Origin: Margaritifera margaritifera
Taxonomy: Eukaryota; Mollusca; Bivalvia; Unionida; Margaritiferidae
Assembly: GCA_029931535.1 (NCBI GenBank)
Contig: JAQPZY010001638.1
Coordinates: 4,650,001-4,714,000, forward strand
Length of the DNA stretch: 64,000 nucleotides
Direction: 5' to 3'
The notes beneath the pieces were generated by a model, which was not told where the DNA came from, ran no database searches, and was given only the letters and a program-made list of their open reading frames with translations. This document shows, piece by piece, positions 52,084-63,480 of this stretch (its first letter is position 1; every line of letters begins with the position of its first letter). Position numbers and translations under genes: made by a program.

Positions 52084-52619
52084 TTTTGTACTTTGCATAG
52101 GGTTGGTTTTAAAGAAAAAATTTGCCAGGTTTCCTCACTGGCTATCCTGGCTATTTAAAAAAGCCTTTGTGTATCTTAGATATAGTTAAAAGAACTTTTA
52201 ATTCCTTTTATTTTGGTGTATGACTGATGGGTGTAATTTGGATTATAGAGTATGCAGCTTGGCCTTTCTTCAGATGTGCCCCTATCAAAAAACTGCTAAC
52301 TCCGCTTGGTGATTTTCACATCCTGGGCTTCAAAGGTAAATTGTATTTTTTTTTTAAAAACGAGCCTTTAACTTTTTTGAGTTTTTATATTTTTTGTAAT
52401 TCATTTATTGCACTTTCAGAAGCTCGTATTGCAAACTCGGGCAAAATTCTTTCTCCCTATTTTAATAACTGCTAAAGTTAGTGTACTTTGGACTAGTTCA
52501 GGATGATTTTTCGAGCACACGGGAGCAGCAAAGTCACAATCGAAACATAAGACTTACCATAAGTCTTCTCTGTCACAACATATGTGGTACATTCCGCGGG
52601 AGGCGAATCACCAAATCCG

Positions 52620-52706
<87 letters not shown>

Positions 52707-53446
52707 AACACACACATGCGATGTTATTTCTCGACTTTGACGGAAATGGCCGAGCGATGTTCCGATTTAGGGGCATGCCCATTCGAATGCTATCTCGAAT
52801 GCATGCCGATAGTTGCCATTCGGACCATGTCAGCTATTTACGAAACAAGGATTTTCAGAGAAGTTGCGAATGTATCGAACTATTTTTTCAGTTGCAACTT
52901 CTCGGCCAATCGAATCGTAGAAATAGCGGAGTTGGTCCGCTAAGACTGCGGTTTATTTTTTGCGAAGCAATGTTCAGCAATCACAATGTATTATTTGTTT
53001 GTCAATCACTGCGCCGACACACATCCGAGGCATATTTTTGTCTGGCAGAAATTGCCGAGTTGGTCTGAATGGAGTATTCCGAAGTTTATTTCTCAACTTT
53101 ACGGAAAAGACCTAGGTTTTCCGATTACAAACAAGTGATCTCTGTTCGTTTCATAGCGCGAAAATGGCGTCCAGAAAGGATTGTTTTTCCTTGCTTTTCA
53201 GCAAGCACTGCACTTTGCTATAATGTGTCCACTACTCTCGACTGTATAAAGTCAGTTAAACGTTTCCGACCACTTATTGTTCCATTGTCGAATCTTTACT
53301 TGCACGGGAATATCTGTGTTGCTTCAGGACAATCGGATACTGCTTGTTTTTCCTTTTCAGCCTCACTTTCATTACTGCAGGGATTTTAACCGCCGTACAC
53401 TGTCAGTGTCATAACTTACACACTATTCTCATTCCTTACAGAGAAT
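52084..53446. other. Intergenic, includes long (TA)n and an unexplained GC-richer stretch
   Basis: After the (TA)n at 52622-52704, 52725-53380 is less AT-rich than its neighbours and shows internal similarity (for example 'gttatttctcgactttgacgg' and 'gtttatttctcaactttacgg'; 'agaaatagcggagttggtc' and 'agaaattgccgagttggtc'). It is probably an old tandemly repeated element. The ORFs that run out of the TA tract are not convincing. Confidence 0.4.
52622..52704. repeat. (TA)n microsatellite
   Basis: About 41 uninterrupted TA units followed by 'caaacacacaca'. It is self-complementary, prone to length change and to assembly error. Confidence 0.98.
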
Positions 53447-54205
53447 CTGTCATGACATACACCAAACTGTATGGTCAATTAGAGCCAGAAATTTCAATCT
53501 GTCCTGACCTACACCAAACTGTATGGTCAATTAGAGCCAGAAATTTCAATCTGTCATGACCTACACCAAACTGTATGGTCAATTAGAGCCAGAAATTTCA
53601 AAATTCCTCAACGAAACAGAACTATTCAAGAACAGTTTTCAATACTCAGGCTCACTACTTTGGAACTGCATTCCAAACGAAAGCAAAACAGGCCCCCTCC
53701 ACAGTACCATTTCAAAACAGAGTTATTACATGGGTGAAATATTAATTGCTATTCCTAATTAAACCCTCCTTCTTCACTGTTATATTTTGGTGAGGTGTGT
53801 TTGCTTGTAAATGCTTACTTTATTTTAAACATTATTTTTTTTTTATAAATTTGTAGTTGGAGATTACAAGACGTACAATATATACGGAAAACTATTGGAA
53901 CAAAAGCCAATGGCTTATAATGTTCATGACCCGTGGAAGTACATGCGTGTTACTACTATGTGCACTTAAGTAAATCTTTTTAACTTTTCCATAAATTTAT
54001 GAACAGCATTGAACAAACGAATGTTTACTTCATATGGAAGTACTCGTATGGAAATGCTTACTTTGCCAGAGAGAGAGAGAGAGAGAGAGAGAATACACTA
54101 GTATACTTTGCTTTTATATGAGTGATATTACTTGGTAACTCTTGTATAGTAAAGGTCATCAAGGAAGGTTAGTTGGACTCGACTGAGTTAGACTATAAAT
54201 AAAGA

Positions 54206-54240
<35 letters not shown>
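53447..54240 (+). mobile_element. LINE 3' fragment (RT C-terminus and tail) with three 52-bp repeats
   Basis: 53556-53720 encodes ETELFKNSFQYSGSLLWNCIP, resembling the (R/T)ElFk.SF.YSG..LWN.lP ending of CR1/L2/Nimb-type LINE polyproteins. The start of the fragment is three copies of a 52-bp unit ('catgacctacaccaaactgt') at 53447, 53499 and 53551. The end 'ctataaataaagacattatt' runs into (ATT)n at 54205-54240, a typical LINE 3' end. A (GA)n tract lies at 54070-54091. Confidence 0.65.
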
Positions 54241-54241
<1 letters not shown>

Positions 54242-54477
54242 AAATTATGCTGATCCGCTTTCAAATATGGCCACTGTTACTAAACATAATAACACCTTTA
54301 TACAACGTGCTCTCCAAAACCAAATCAACAGAATTTGTACAAATTTGACTGAAAGCATCCTGACATGAATCCCTTTCACTTTTATTCAAATGATGCCAAT
54401 CTGCCATCAAATATGACTGTTTCTAAAACTAGAAAACCTTCAATAACTTCTTATAAATAACCGCCTAACAGAATTTG

Positions 54478-54569
<92 letters not shown>

Positions 54570-54745
54570 AAAATGTCGTTCCACCATCAAATACGGATGC
54601 CGTTACTAAAAGCAGAAAAACAGTTACACAACTTAATCTAAATAAATGCTGAACAGAATTTGACCAACTATGAGACAAAACATCCTGGCATAGGTATATT
54701 TCAAAACTGGACAAAAGAGACTGATGTGTGATTAAATATGAATGA

Positions 54746-54832
<87 letters not shown>

Positions 54833-54990
54833 GTAAAACATCTGTTTTCATAATCTCTGAAATCAACAGCACTGGAGAAATTTAAACAGAAAGCATCGTT
54901 TTGAGCCCGATTTCTTGACCAACTGCTCTTGCAATGGTTATTGGGCATATTTCAGTCAGGTGAATAAATGTCAGGCCCACTTGGGCCTCG
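54241..54990 (+). mobile_element. Tandem-core element family P2, copy b, invaded by microsatellites
   Basis: P2 units ('gctgatccgctttcaaatatggcc', 'ttgactgaaagcatcctgac') are broken by (TA)n (54481-54555), (TA)n(GA)n (54749-54828) and a small (AAT)n. It ends in the stem ggcccacttgggcc (54974-54987) then tcgttttt, matching the 3' end of the copy at 45546. Confidence 0.65.
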
Positions 54991-55326
54991 TTTTTATACC
55001 TCCACTCGATCTGTCCATCCACCCTGTCTGGGTTTTAGCCTTTAATAACACTTATTTAAATACACTTGCTAAGATCAAAACTTGCAATAGAGTTGCATCA
55101 TGGGATGAAAAATTGTCACCGACCTAAACTGAATTACTGTAACTCTCCAAGGTTTATTCAAGATTCTTTCAGTGTAAATATTTCTTGCAATGAATGTGCG
55201 TTTTTGTACCCTAAAATTGGGTCATTGTAATCTACTTTCGAGGGTTTTATGGATCTAGATGATGTACAATTTGTACATTTTGGTCGACTTTTTGCTATCC
55301 CATTGTTGATATATCTTAAATTGGCA
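54991..55326. other. Intergenic, nothing recognised
   Basis: 'gtgcatcatgggatgaaaaattg'-like words resemble 25610-25640 ('catcttgggatgaaaatgtg'), so an old shared repeat is possible. Confidence 0.35.
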
Positions 55327-55470
55327 ATGATTGGTTTGGTGTTTTACGTCACAGCAACACAAGTAGGTTATTTATTTTCATGGCAATTGGAGTACAGTGC
55401 CTTGCCCAAGAACACACCACGGTAGTCGACACGGGCTGATTTAACCACTGAGCCAACGTGACTCCTGCTG
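55327..55470 (-). mobile_element. tRNA-derived SINE, copy 4, head deleted
   Basis: The tail and body ('tggtttggtgttttacgtca', 'cagtgccttgcccaagaaca') match copy 3. On the minus strand the A-box region is joined to the body with the B box missing. Confidence 0.7.
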
Positions 55471-56727
55471 CCATTAGTTGCCTCTTATAACACGCAGGAT
55501 AGTGCATTGAGCATATTCTACACGCCCTAGTCAGCGTGGGGTTAAATGGAAACGAAACATATTATGATTCATCTTATTTATGAATTTTTTAATAAATTTT
55601 TATCAAGCAGATTTTCCATACCACTTTTGCTCTACAAGACATTCGCCTACAATATACCGTGCTGGATGATGGAAAAGATAAAGATGGAGAATCCATTACC
55701 CCAATACTCGTAGGAAGTTGAAGGGACAAACAGCCAGTCTATCACTATGACGTGAGCCATCAATATAACTCTGGAACTTTGATCGTCAATGTGCAAATTG
55801 TGCCTTGAATTTCACTTGCGGGATTAGGCTGTCAAAGTGAGAAGTTCAATGTTTATTTCATCAGTTTGTCAACAAATTGATAAGTGCATTGCTCTAGTCC
55901 AATGTCTATTTGATAAAGAGAAAGCAAATAGTAGATGTTATCACATTGTCCAAAAGCAGGGTCATGAATACCGGTAATTGTCCTCTTTCCTTTTCATCTG
56001 TTTGCCAGAATACTGCTTATTAGTTTATTGGGCAAAATGCTTCTATTTATTAAAGCCTATGATATACTATAAACATGGGTTTATTATTTAAAATGCAGAC
56101 CAAACATTGGCTTCTGGTTGTTCAGAGTATATAACCTGGTCAAAGTGATGGAGACAATTATCAATTTGAATAAAACAGTCCCCCAAATCTATATTACTCT
56201 GCGCCTTACAGCATCACGCATCAGAACATAAACATTCGAATTTTAATCAGATTGGAAACGGGTAAGTATTACAGTCAAATTTCGAAACCCAAAGTGCTGC
56301 GGCCCAAACTAGTTGGTTCAAGTTTTAAATTGTTTTGATTTCTGAGGGGAGGGTGCAGACAATATTACATTGGGACTGATGGAGTCATTTGATACGAGTG
56401 GTTGATGTTCGAGTTAACGAAGTTTTACTGTATGAATTTTAGGCTTTTTCTCTGATAGTTGACCTCACTAGGTCAACTGCTTCGGCATGCTCACTATTCT
56501 CTACAAGCTTGGGCCCTGTATAGATTTGCATTATCATTTATCTAGCAAAGTCACAACAATTCAAAGTCTCATAGGTAAGGATAACATATTTTTAAAAACA
56601 TACTTTTTAATTATTTCATGAAATAACAAAATTTCATTACCTGTAAATCCAGACAAGTGTTATGTCACGAGTTATTGACAAAAATAGGCAAATTTCATTT
56701 TACATTTTCCCAAATTAAATAAGTTTT
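55471..56727. other. Intergenic, nothing recognised
   Basis: No ORF, tandem or inverted structure could be supported. Confidence 0.4.
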
Positions 56728-57600
56728 CATACGCCGGCCATAAGGCGGAGCTTGTTATGTTATGATATCCATACATCCGTCTGTCTGTTACCAATTTCAT
56801 TTCAGCACAATAACTCGACCTGTCCCTCATCAACTATTACAAAACTTTGTGGATGGCTTGCACTGGGGGTAATGAAGAACCCTATCGATTTTGGGGTCAA
56901 AAGATCAAAGGTCATGATCACCGTAACTGAAAGAAGCAAAAATGGTTTCTGCACAATAACTCGCGTTCTCTACCATCAACAGTTACCAGACTTTGTTGAT
57001 GGCTTGCACATGGGGTAAGGAAGAAACGTATCAATTTCGGGGTCAAAAGGTTAATATCACTGTGAGTGAAAGAAAAAAAATGGTGTATTCACAATAACTC
57101 GTATTGTCCATCATGTACAGTTACCAAACTTTGAGGATGGCTTGAACTTGGGGTAAGGAAGAACCCTATCGATTTCCGGGTCAAAAGATGAAAGGTCATG
57201 GTCACTCTGACTGGAAGAAGAGAAATGGTTTCTGCACAGTAACTTGAGTTTTCCACCATCTACAGTTTTCAAACTGTGTGGATGGCTTGTATTTGGGCTA
57301 AGGAACAAGCTTACTGATTTTGGGGTCAAATGTTAAGGTCACTGACAGAGAAAAAAAATATTTGTTGCATAATAACTTGAGTTCTAAACCACCTACCTTG
57401 AATGTTTGGTAAGTCTAATAAGAAAATAATGGTTTCTGCACAGTAAGTTTAATTAAATACTGCATACCTTAACCAAAGGTAGAAGTCACTGAGGCCCATT
57501 GGTCAATGATCTCCAGTCAACCATACCCAACTAGTGTTTTCATAGAAGATTATTAAATACAGGGCGGGCGTATAATGTTTTGTTCACAGTACTCTTGGTT
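56728..57600 (+). mobile_element. Tandem-core element family P3, copy c
   Basis: The start is clearest here: 'catacgccggccataaggcg' can fold, then 'gcttgttatgttatgatatc'. About five ~145-bp units follow, and the tail 'aatacagggcgggcgtataa...tgttcacagtactcttgg'. The tail is nearly the same as in copy b. Confidence 0.8.
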
Positions 57601-59215
57601 TTAAAAAATATATAGCCTTAAAATTGATGTTCTGACAAGTAAATTCGTAGTTTAATAGGCCAATAATTCCATCAAATTTTAGAGAGAAGTGGAACAGTGA
57701 TCAAGTACTCTGTATGCATGCAGTGAAATTATGGGTTGATGAAGGGACGTATTGTAAATTAGATAAGAACTTAGCTACTGATTCAGAGTACTACAAGCAA
57801 TAATAAACAATTACACAAAAGTTAATCTGTCTAAAACAAACTTTTGACTTGGCATGTTGATGGGTTAGCTTGAAAGAAATGGACTTGCAGAAAGGAGAAG
57901 AATCAGTGGAAAGACATGAATAACTTTTGCAGTTGGAGGTTTGAGGAAATAATTGAATTGGATATCTGAAGGAGATTCTGTGAACAGAAGTGAATCTTGT
58001 CAAGTTCAAATTTAGGGTTAAGTTCAAACATATGCCAGAATACATGGAAAGTTTATACAAGCTTGAGGCAAAAACCTTGCGACTCCAAAAGGCCACCAAA
58101 CCAGGCCCCTCATTCTCAAAACTACGTGTGTAGATTAGTGTGTTCATCATAAAATACATAAATTTGAGTTTGATGTGCACTCAAATTAGGGACGTTTGTG
58201 AATACATGACTGGGGCAACATTGAGGGTGTCTGGAAAATGAAAACTTGAGTTCCACTACAGGGACTGACACTTAACGGCTGACATATTTTTATAAGTTAG
58301 TTGTAACTGTAATTTTATACATCAAAACAAGCGGTCAGGAGGATATATAACAAAAGCCGTAGGTCGTTCTGTGAATAAGGTAATTTCCACGCTAGAACTG
58401 GAGTTTGCTGCTGTCTTGCTTGCGGAAACTTCATACATGCACTGTTCTTAGGTAGAGGGTGAGAAAAAAAAACTTGATTTGGAGGTCCAGGGGAAAAAGT
58501 AAAGGTAACAACAACCAAAATTTAATTTGCACATAGTAAATCAAGTTAACCGCACACAAGTATCATCAAACTTGATAAATGAACTATACATGCATAGGGG
58601 CAGCTCCCCGATGATCTGATGCTCGAAAAGATCAATGGTCAAGGTTGTTGGAGCTGAAATTGTTATCTTGGTCTCTGCAAATAAATAAATATTCGTGCAG
58701 CTAAAATAATGTATCCAACTTCTCAAGTTGGCTACTCTTGTACAGAGTAAGAACTCTGTTGACTGCAGCAGCATTGGGTTCAATCCACAATTCTGACACA
58801 TGCTGGGATAAGTGGTTGCCCATTCAATGTCAGTGTTTACGTCAGGTTCAGTGGTCAGTATTTAATGTACTGTATTCCCCCGATTGTATACCTAGGTTTG
58901 ATGATAAGCATCACATGAAGGCGAATTTTTTTAATCTAAGAAAGCTTTGTCGAATAATACCTGCCCCCAAGCTTATCAGAAGAGATGCACCTAAATAGAG
59001 GATTCTGCATAAGTGTTCAGTTCACATGAAAGTTATGAAACGAGCTAAATAATGTTTATCGCGTGCCTTGTTGGAATAATTAAACTTCATAAATATACGA
59101 GGTATTGATACAGAAACTTTTGCTCGGGATTAAAGTTCAACTTTATATTAAAATAAAATAAAATAAAATAAAATAAAATAAAATAAAATATAAATAAATA
59201 AAACCAAACTTTGGA
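57601..59215. other. Intergenic, nothing recognised
   Basis: A pure (AAAAT)n tract lies at 59152-59190. The short ORFs on both strands have no family resemblance. Confidence 0.45.
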
Positions 59216-59339
59216 GTAAAGTGTTTATTCGATAATACTCACCCGATCAAAATACGTTAGGAGAACATCCGCTACTTCGTGAACGGCATTTTATAACCCC
59301 CCCCCCCCCCCCCCAGTATTTAATAATCCTTTATGTAGA

Positions 59340-59720
59340 TAACTGGACTTTTTGTGCAGAAACCACTTTACTTCCTTCAGTCACGGTGACCTTGACCTTC
59401 AACCTTTGGATCCCAAAATTGCTTCTTCCTTACCAAAGTGCAAGTGATCAATAAAGTTTCCTCAAGGTGGGTAATATTGAACTAATGTTAGTGTGTGGAA
59501 ACCATTTTTATTCTTCCAGTCTTTCAGCCAGAGTGACTTTGACCTTTTGATCCCCAAATTTATATTTTTCTTCTATTTCCTAAGTGCAAGCCATTCACAA
59601 AGTTTGGTAACAATAGATGATGGAAAACTAAAGTTATTGTGCTGAAACCATTTTTACTGACTGAGCTTTTGACCCCGAAATCGATAGGGTTCTTTCATAC
59701 GCCAAGCGCAAGACATCCAC
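59340..59720 (-). repeat. P3 array, inverted
   Basis: Two to three reversed P3 units ('gtgcagaaaccactttact', 'ggtgaccttgaccttcaacc', 'tacgccaagcgcaagacatcc'), lacking the ends of the family. Confidence 0.7.
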
Positions 59721-60161
59721 ATAGTTTACTAATTGCAGATTGGTGGACTACTGCAGGCGGGGAAAAGGCAGAATTTTTTGGGAATCTCTATCGCTGGATT
59801 CAGAAGGTCACTGAAAATGAGCGCGAAACAACCTGAATGTTTCCTACAGGAAGTTTTCTTTACAGTTAAATGGTCGAAAACTATGCCCTTGAAACGCTTA
59901 AAACGTAAGAGCTTCCGGGGGGCTTCTATTCCACACACTCCTTACCTACTTGTTTACGCACCCACCCTCCCCAAGAAAAAAGATTTCTGGATCCGCCCCT
60001 TCCGGGATCTATATGCGGTGATGTGTTGTCGTCATGTTAGCCACCATACCATGATACCGTATTGGTACCGGATTGGTAGTCTGTTCAGTGCTGATATAAT
60101 CTGGCTGTTGCACTGTGGGCGGCGGCGGAGCAAAGGGTGTGCGGGACGTCCCAGATGGCAA

Positions 60162-60437
60162 TTATTGCCGAACCCTCCAAGGAATTTCCGATCTTTCTAT
60201 TTCTAGTGACTGAGACATGAGAAAGTTGGCGACTGATAGCGTCGCATCCTTATGAGAGCATTTCTTTGGTCTCCAGCTAACCCGGTTTAATTGTTTGGCC
60301 GTAGCTGTCACCCATCGTTCTTCCAACCAGTGCGAACAAATAACACGTGTATGGTCTGAACGACGCCCCGTACAGCTAATGCAGGTGGAGTGATTATCAT
60401 TAGCCAGCTTATAAATCTCACAAATAAGCCTTCCCAT
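60162..60437 (-). pseudogene. DIRS gag N-terminus
   Basis: From ATG at 60437: MGRLICEIYKLANDNHSTC, then ISCTGRRSDHTRVICSHWLE and ERWVTATAKQ. The C..(C/Y)...N..H..C..C.G pattern with a following HW.EERW is the DIRS gag start; human or other cellular proteins do not fit. It ends at a stop after 91 codons. Confidence 0.7.
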
Positions 60438-60564
60438 TGTTACTGGAAATTAGAAACAGCAAAACAATGTCCTCATATGAGATTGTGCTAATCTGGCCTT
60501 CCCACTGTTACCAGGAATTAGAAACAGCAAAACAATGGCCTCTTATGAGACTGTGGTATGAGCG
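60429..60564. repeat. 68-bp tandem duplication at the DIRS C gag start
   Basis: Copies 60429-60496 and 60497-60564 (ccttccca(t/c)tgttac... , tagaaacagcaaaacaatg) differ at several bases. The repeat spans the region 5' of the gag start on the minus strand and duplicates its first codons. Confidence 0.8.
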
Positions 60565-60720
60565 GAAATAGTAATTGACGACTTATTGAAGTTTTGACGT
60601 CAATCCCTCTATCGAAGAGGAGACCACTTTCATCTGATTTCCGTCTTGGCAAGCAGATGACTTTTATTTACCAGGTAGTGGATTTATTATGATTGGGTAA
60701 TGTATATGAACAAGAAATGA

Positions 60721-61230
60721 CTCAAGTTGCAGAAATTTCATATTAACTAATTACAAATGAAAGATTCTATTTTTCATATGACAATGAACAATTTCGAGAG
60801 ATAAATCGTAAGACATTTACAATAGTTTATGTCAACAATTGCATAGGACACTTCTAATGTTATGTGCACTGTACCTATTTTGATGTCAAAATATGACACA
60901 CTTAACTAGTATGGCATCATAACCTGATTATTCTGTTGTTGTCGTATAAACACTCTGAATGGGTCATAGAAAAGAATCGTAATATAGATCATGTCAGGGT
61001 TTACATTATTTACTGTTAAGTTTAACTTTCTGAACAGGCTTATACATGGCGATAATGTGAAGTACTGTAAAATGAAAATAAAAATAAAATAATTAAAGTT
61101 CAAGCTTAGGGTAAAAGTCTTCATTGACCCAATGCAGTATAACGGAACAACAATGAATGCAGCATGAACAACAACATTGAACAACATTGCTCAATAATGC
61201 AATATAGTGATTATAAGTTGACTATGAACA

Positions 61231-61323
<93 letters not shown>

Positions 61324-61379
61324 AGTGTGTGTTAAAATTACGCAAATTTATTTGATAATTCGGATTACAAGTTTATAAT
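60721..61379. other. Intergenic with a long (TA)n(TG)n
   Basis: (TA)n spans 61232-61304 and passes into (TG)n to about 61332. Nothing else was recognised. Confidence 0.5.
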
Positions 61380-61760
61380 TTTTCATGATGGATATTTGCA
61401 TTACTTGAACAAATTTTAAAGCTCTTTATGTCAAATTTGGCAGTTCTTTCAATTTTGTTTAAATTTGTATTTTTGTAAAATAATCTCTTTGTGTCATATT
61501 TCATGGTAGGTTTTGAGAAAACATTTAGAAATTTTATATTTTTAGAAAAAGGTAGCCTTAAAAGACTTTTATGCCAGGATGCTTTCAGTCAAATTTTGAT
61601 GCGCGTTTTTTTTTTTTTAAAAGAAGCAGTTTAAAAGTTGTTTTATTTTCATTAATTGAGTCATATTGATAGAGGATTGGCATTTGTACAAATCTCAAAA
61701 CTCTTCATGCAAGGATGTTTCTGTCAAATTTCGTTAAATTTTTTCAGCGATTTTGTCTAG
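61380..61760 (-). repeat. P2 array, inverted
   Basis: Reversed P2 units: 'aagacttttatgccaggatg', 'ctttcagtcaaattttgatg', 'agaggattggcatttgtaca'. Confidence 0.6.
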
Positions 61761-61789
61761 TCTAGTCTATATGTTAGTGGGAAGCAAGA

Positions 61790-63000
61790 CATAGCAGTCA
61801 CTTTTTCGCTGGCGTCAACAGCTCAAGGTTTTGGTTGTATGTTTTTCATTTGCATACATTTCCTAAACCCCTCAATAAATTCTCATCATACTTGAAACGA
61901 ATCATCATGAAGCTAAGATAGCTCATTCGACGTAATGCTAGCTCGCCCATTTTACCTTGGGGTCAAGGTCACAGAAAATTTGCGTTAAGGTTTTCTTTTC
62001 TTTTTTTTTTCTTTCATTTGCTTATATTTCTTAAACCCATTGATAGATTCTCATTATACTGGGTATAAATGACTATGAACTCAAGACCATTGATTCTATG
62101 ACACGCTTGCTGGCGCCTATGACTTTGAAGTCAAGGTCACAGTCATCGCAATTTTGTGTTTAGGTTTTGGTTCAAGTGTTTTGTTTGCTTGTATTTCCTA
62201 AACCCTAGATGGATTTTCTTCATATTTGGATGAATCATTATGCAGCTAAGACAAGTCATTCTGCGACATGCCCGCTTGCCCCTGTGATCTCGCGGTCAAG
62301 GTCAGTCATATAACATTCGCGTTGAGGTTTTAGTCAGTCTTATCATTGGCTTTAATTTCTTAAACCCGTTGATGGATTTTTTCATGCTAAGATGCATCAT
62401 TATGAAGCTAGCACAATTCATTACGCAACACGCTCGCTTGCACCTATGACCTTGGGGTCAAGGTCACAGTTCCACGACATGCACGCTTGCCCCACAATAA
62501 TTCATTATACGACACGCTCGCTCGCATTTATGACCTTGGAGTTATTTATATTTACTAAACACCTTGATGGATTCGTCTCGTACTTGGGATGAATCATTAT
62601 GAAGCCAACACAATTCGTTCTCAAACACGCTCGCCAGCCCTCTTTATCTTGGGGTCAAGGTCACAGTCATACAAACTTTGCATATAGATTTCGGTTATAA
62701 TAAATTTCTTTGCTTATGTTTCCCGAAATCCTTGATGGAATTTCGTCATTCTCGGGTTGAATAATCATGAAGCTAAGACAATTCATTGTGACATATTCAC
62801 TCACCCCTTTGACCATGGGGTCAAGGTCACAGTAATAGAAAATTTGCGTTGAGGTTTTATAAAGGTTTATAATTGCAAAGATTACCTAAATCCCTTGATG
62901 AACTTTCTTCATATTTTGGATCAATCATTATGAATCTAAGATAATTCATTCTGCGAGATGTTTGCTCAACTTTTCAACCTTGGGACAAGGTCACACATTT
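61790..63000 (+). repeat. Tandem array family P4, ~165-bp units with TCAAGGTCA
   Basis: About seven units carry, in order, 'cattatgaagctaagacaat', 'cgacacgctcgctcgcccct', 'atgaccttggggtcaaggtc', 'acagtcatacaaaatttgcg' and 'atttcctaaacccttgatgg'. tcaaggtca falls at 61963, 62131, 62296, 62458, 62655 and 62821. It abuts P2 arrays on both sides. Confidence 0.8.
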
Positions 63001-63009
63001 TACAGCAAT

Positions 63010-63480
63010 GCTTTGATTGTGGGCTCGACATGCAGACCGTGCACTTCATGACTTTATTTATAAGTTGTTTAAATTTTTATATTTTTAGTAAAGGTGGTCA
63101 TATTTGATGGCGGACTGGCGTCATTTGTAAAATTTAAAAGACCTTCATACCACGATGCTATTTATAAAATTTGGCCAAATTTTGTTCAGCAGTGTTTGAG
63201 ATAAATCATGTCAAGGTTTTTCTATTTTTAGTAACAGCGACCAGATTTGGAGGCACATCGACATCAGTTTTACAAATTGGAAAGGCTTTAATGACAGCAT
63301 ATGAATACCATCAGTATTTTTATGTTTAAAAGTTTGAATACTTTTTAGTAACGGTAGCCATATTTGCGGTCAGACTGGCCTCATCGGAAAGAATTGAAAG
63401 ACCTTAATGCCATTATGCTTTCTGTCAAATTTTATTGAGTTTTATTTAGGTTTTTTTTTTTTTTAGCAAGAAGTTATTTA
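63010..63480 (-). repeat. P2 array, inverted
   Basis: Reversed P2 units: 'tatttttagtaaaggtggtc', 'gaccttcataccacgatgct', 'gtcaaattttattgagtt'. The pair of inverted P2 blocks around P4 suggests one composite element. Confidence 0.6.

Larger units (their letters stand above)
59216..60720 (-). mobile_element. DIRS-type retroelement C, minus strand, mostly deleted
   Basis: 59228-59255 (gataatactcacccgatcaa) and the complement of 60690-60712 (ttacccaatcataataaat) are inverted copies of a DIRS end resembling copy B (gataatacttacccaatcat). A gag N-terminus lies at 60437-60162 in the orientation expected for a minus-strand element. A reversed P3 array (59340-59720) and an unassigned stretch (59721-60160) fill the rest; RT and recombinase are gone. 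Confidence 0.65.

Noticed and set aside
52481..53068. 195-codon ORF on +
   Set aside because: It runs through (TA)n as repeated IY and its remaining part matches nothing; open frames through dinucleotide repeats are expected artefacts.
54451..54948. 165-codon ORF on -
   Set aside because: It is made of (TA)n and (GA)n translated as IY and SL repeats inside P2 sequence.
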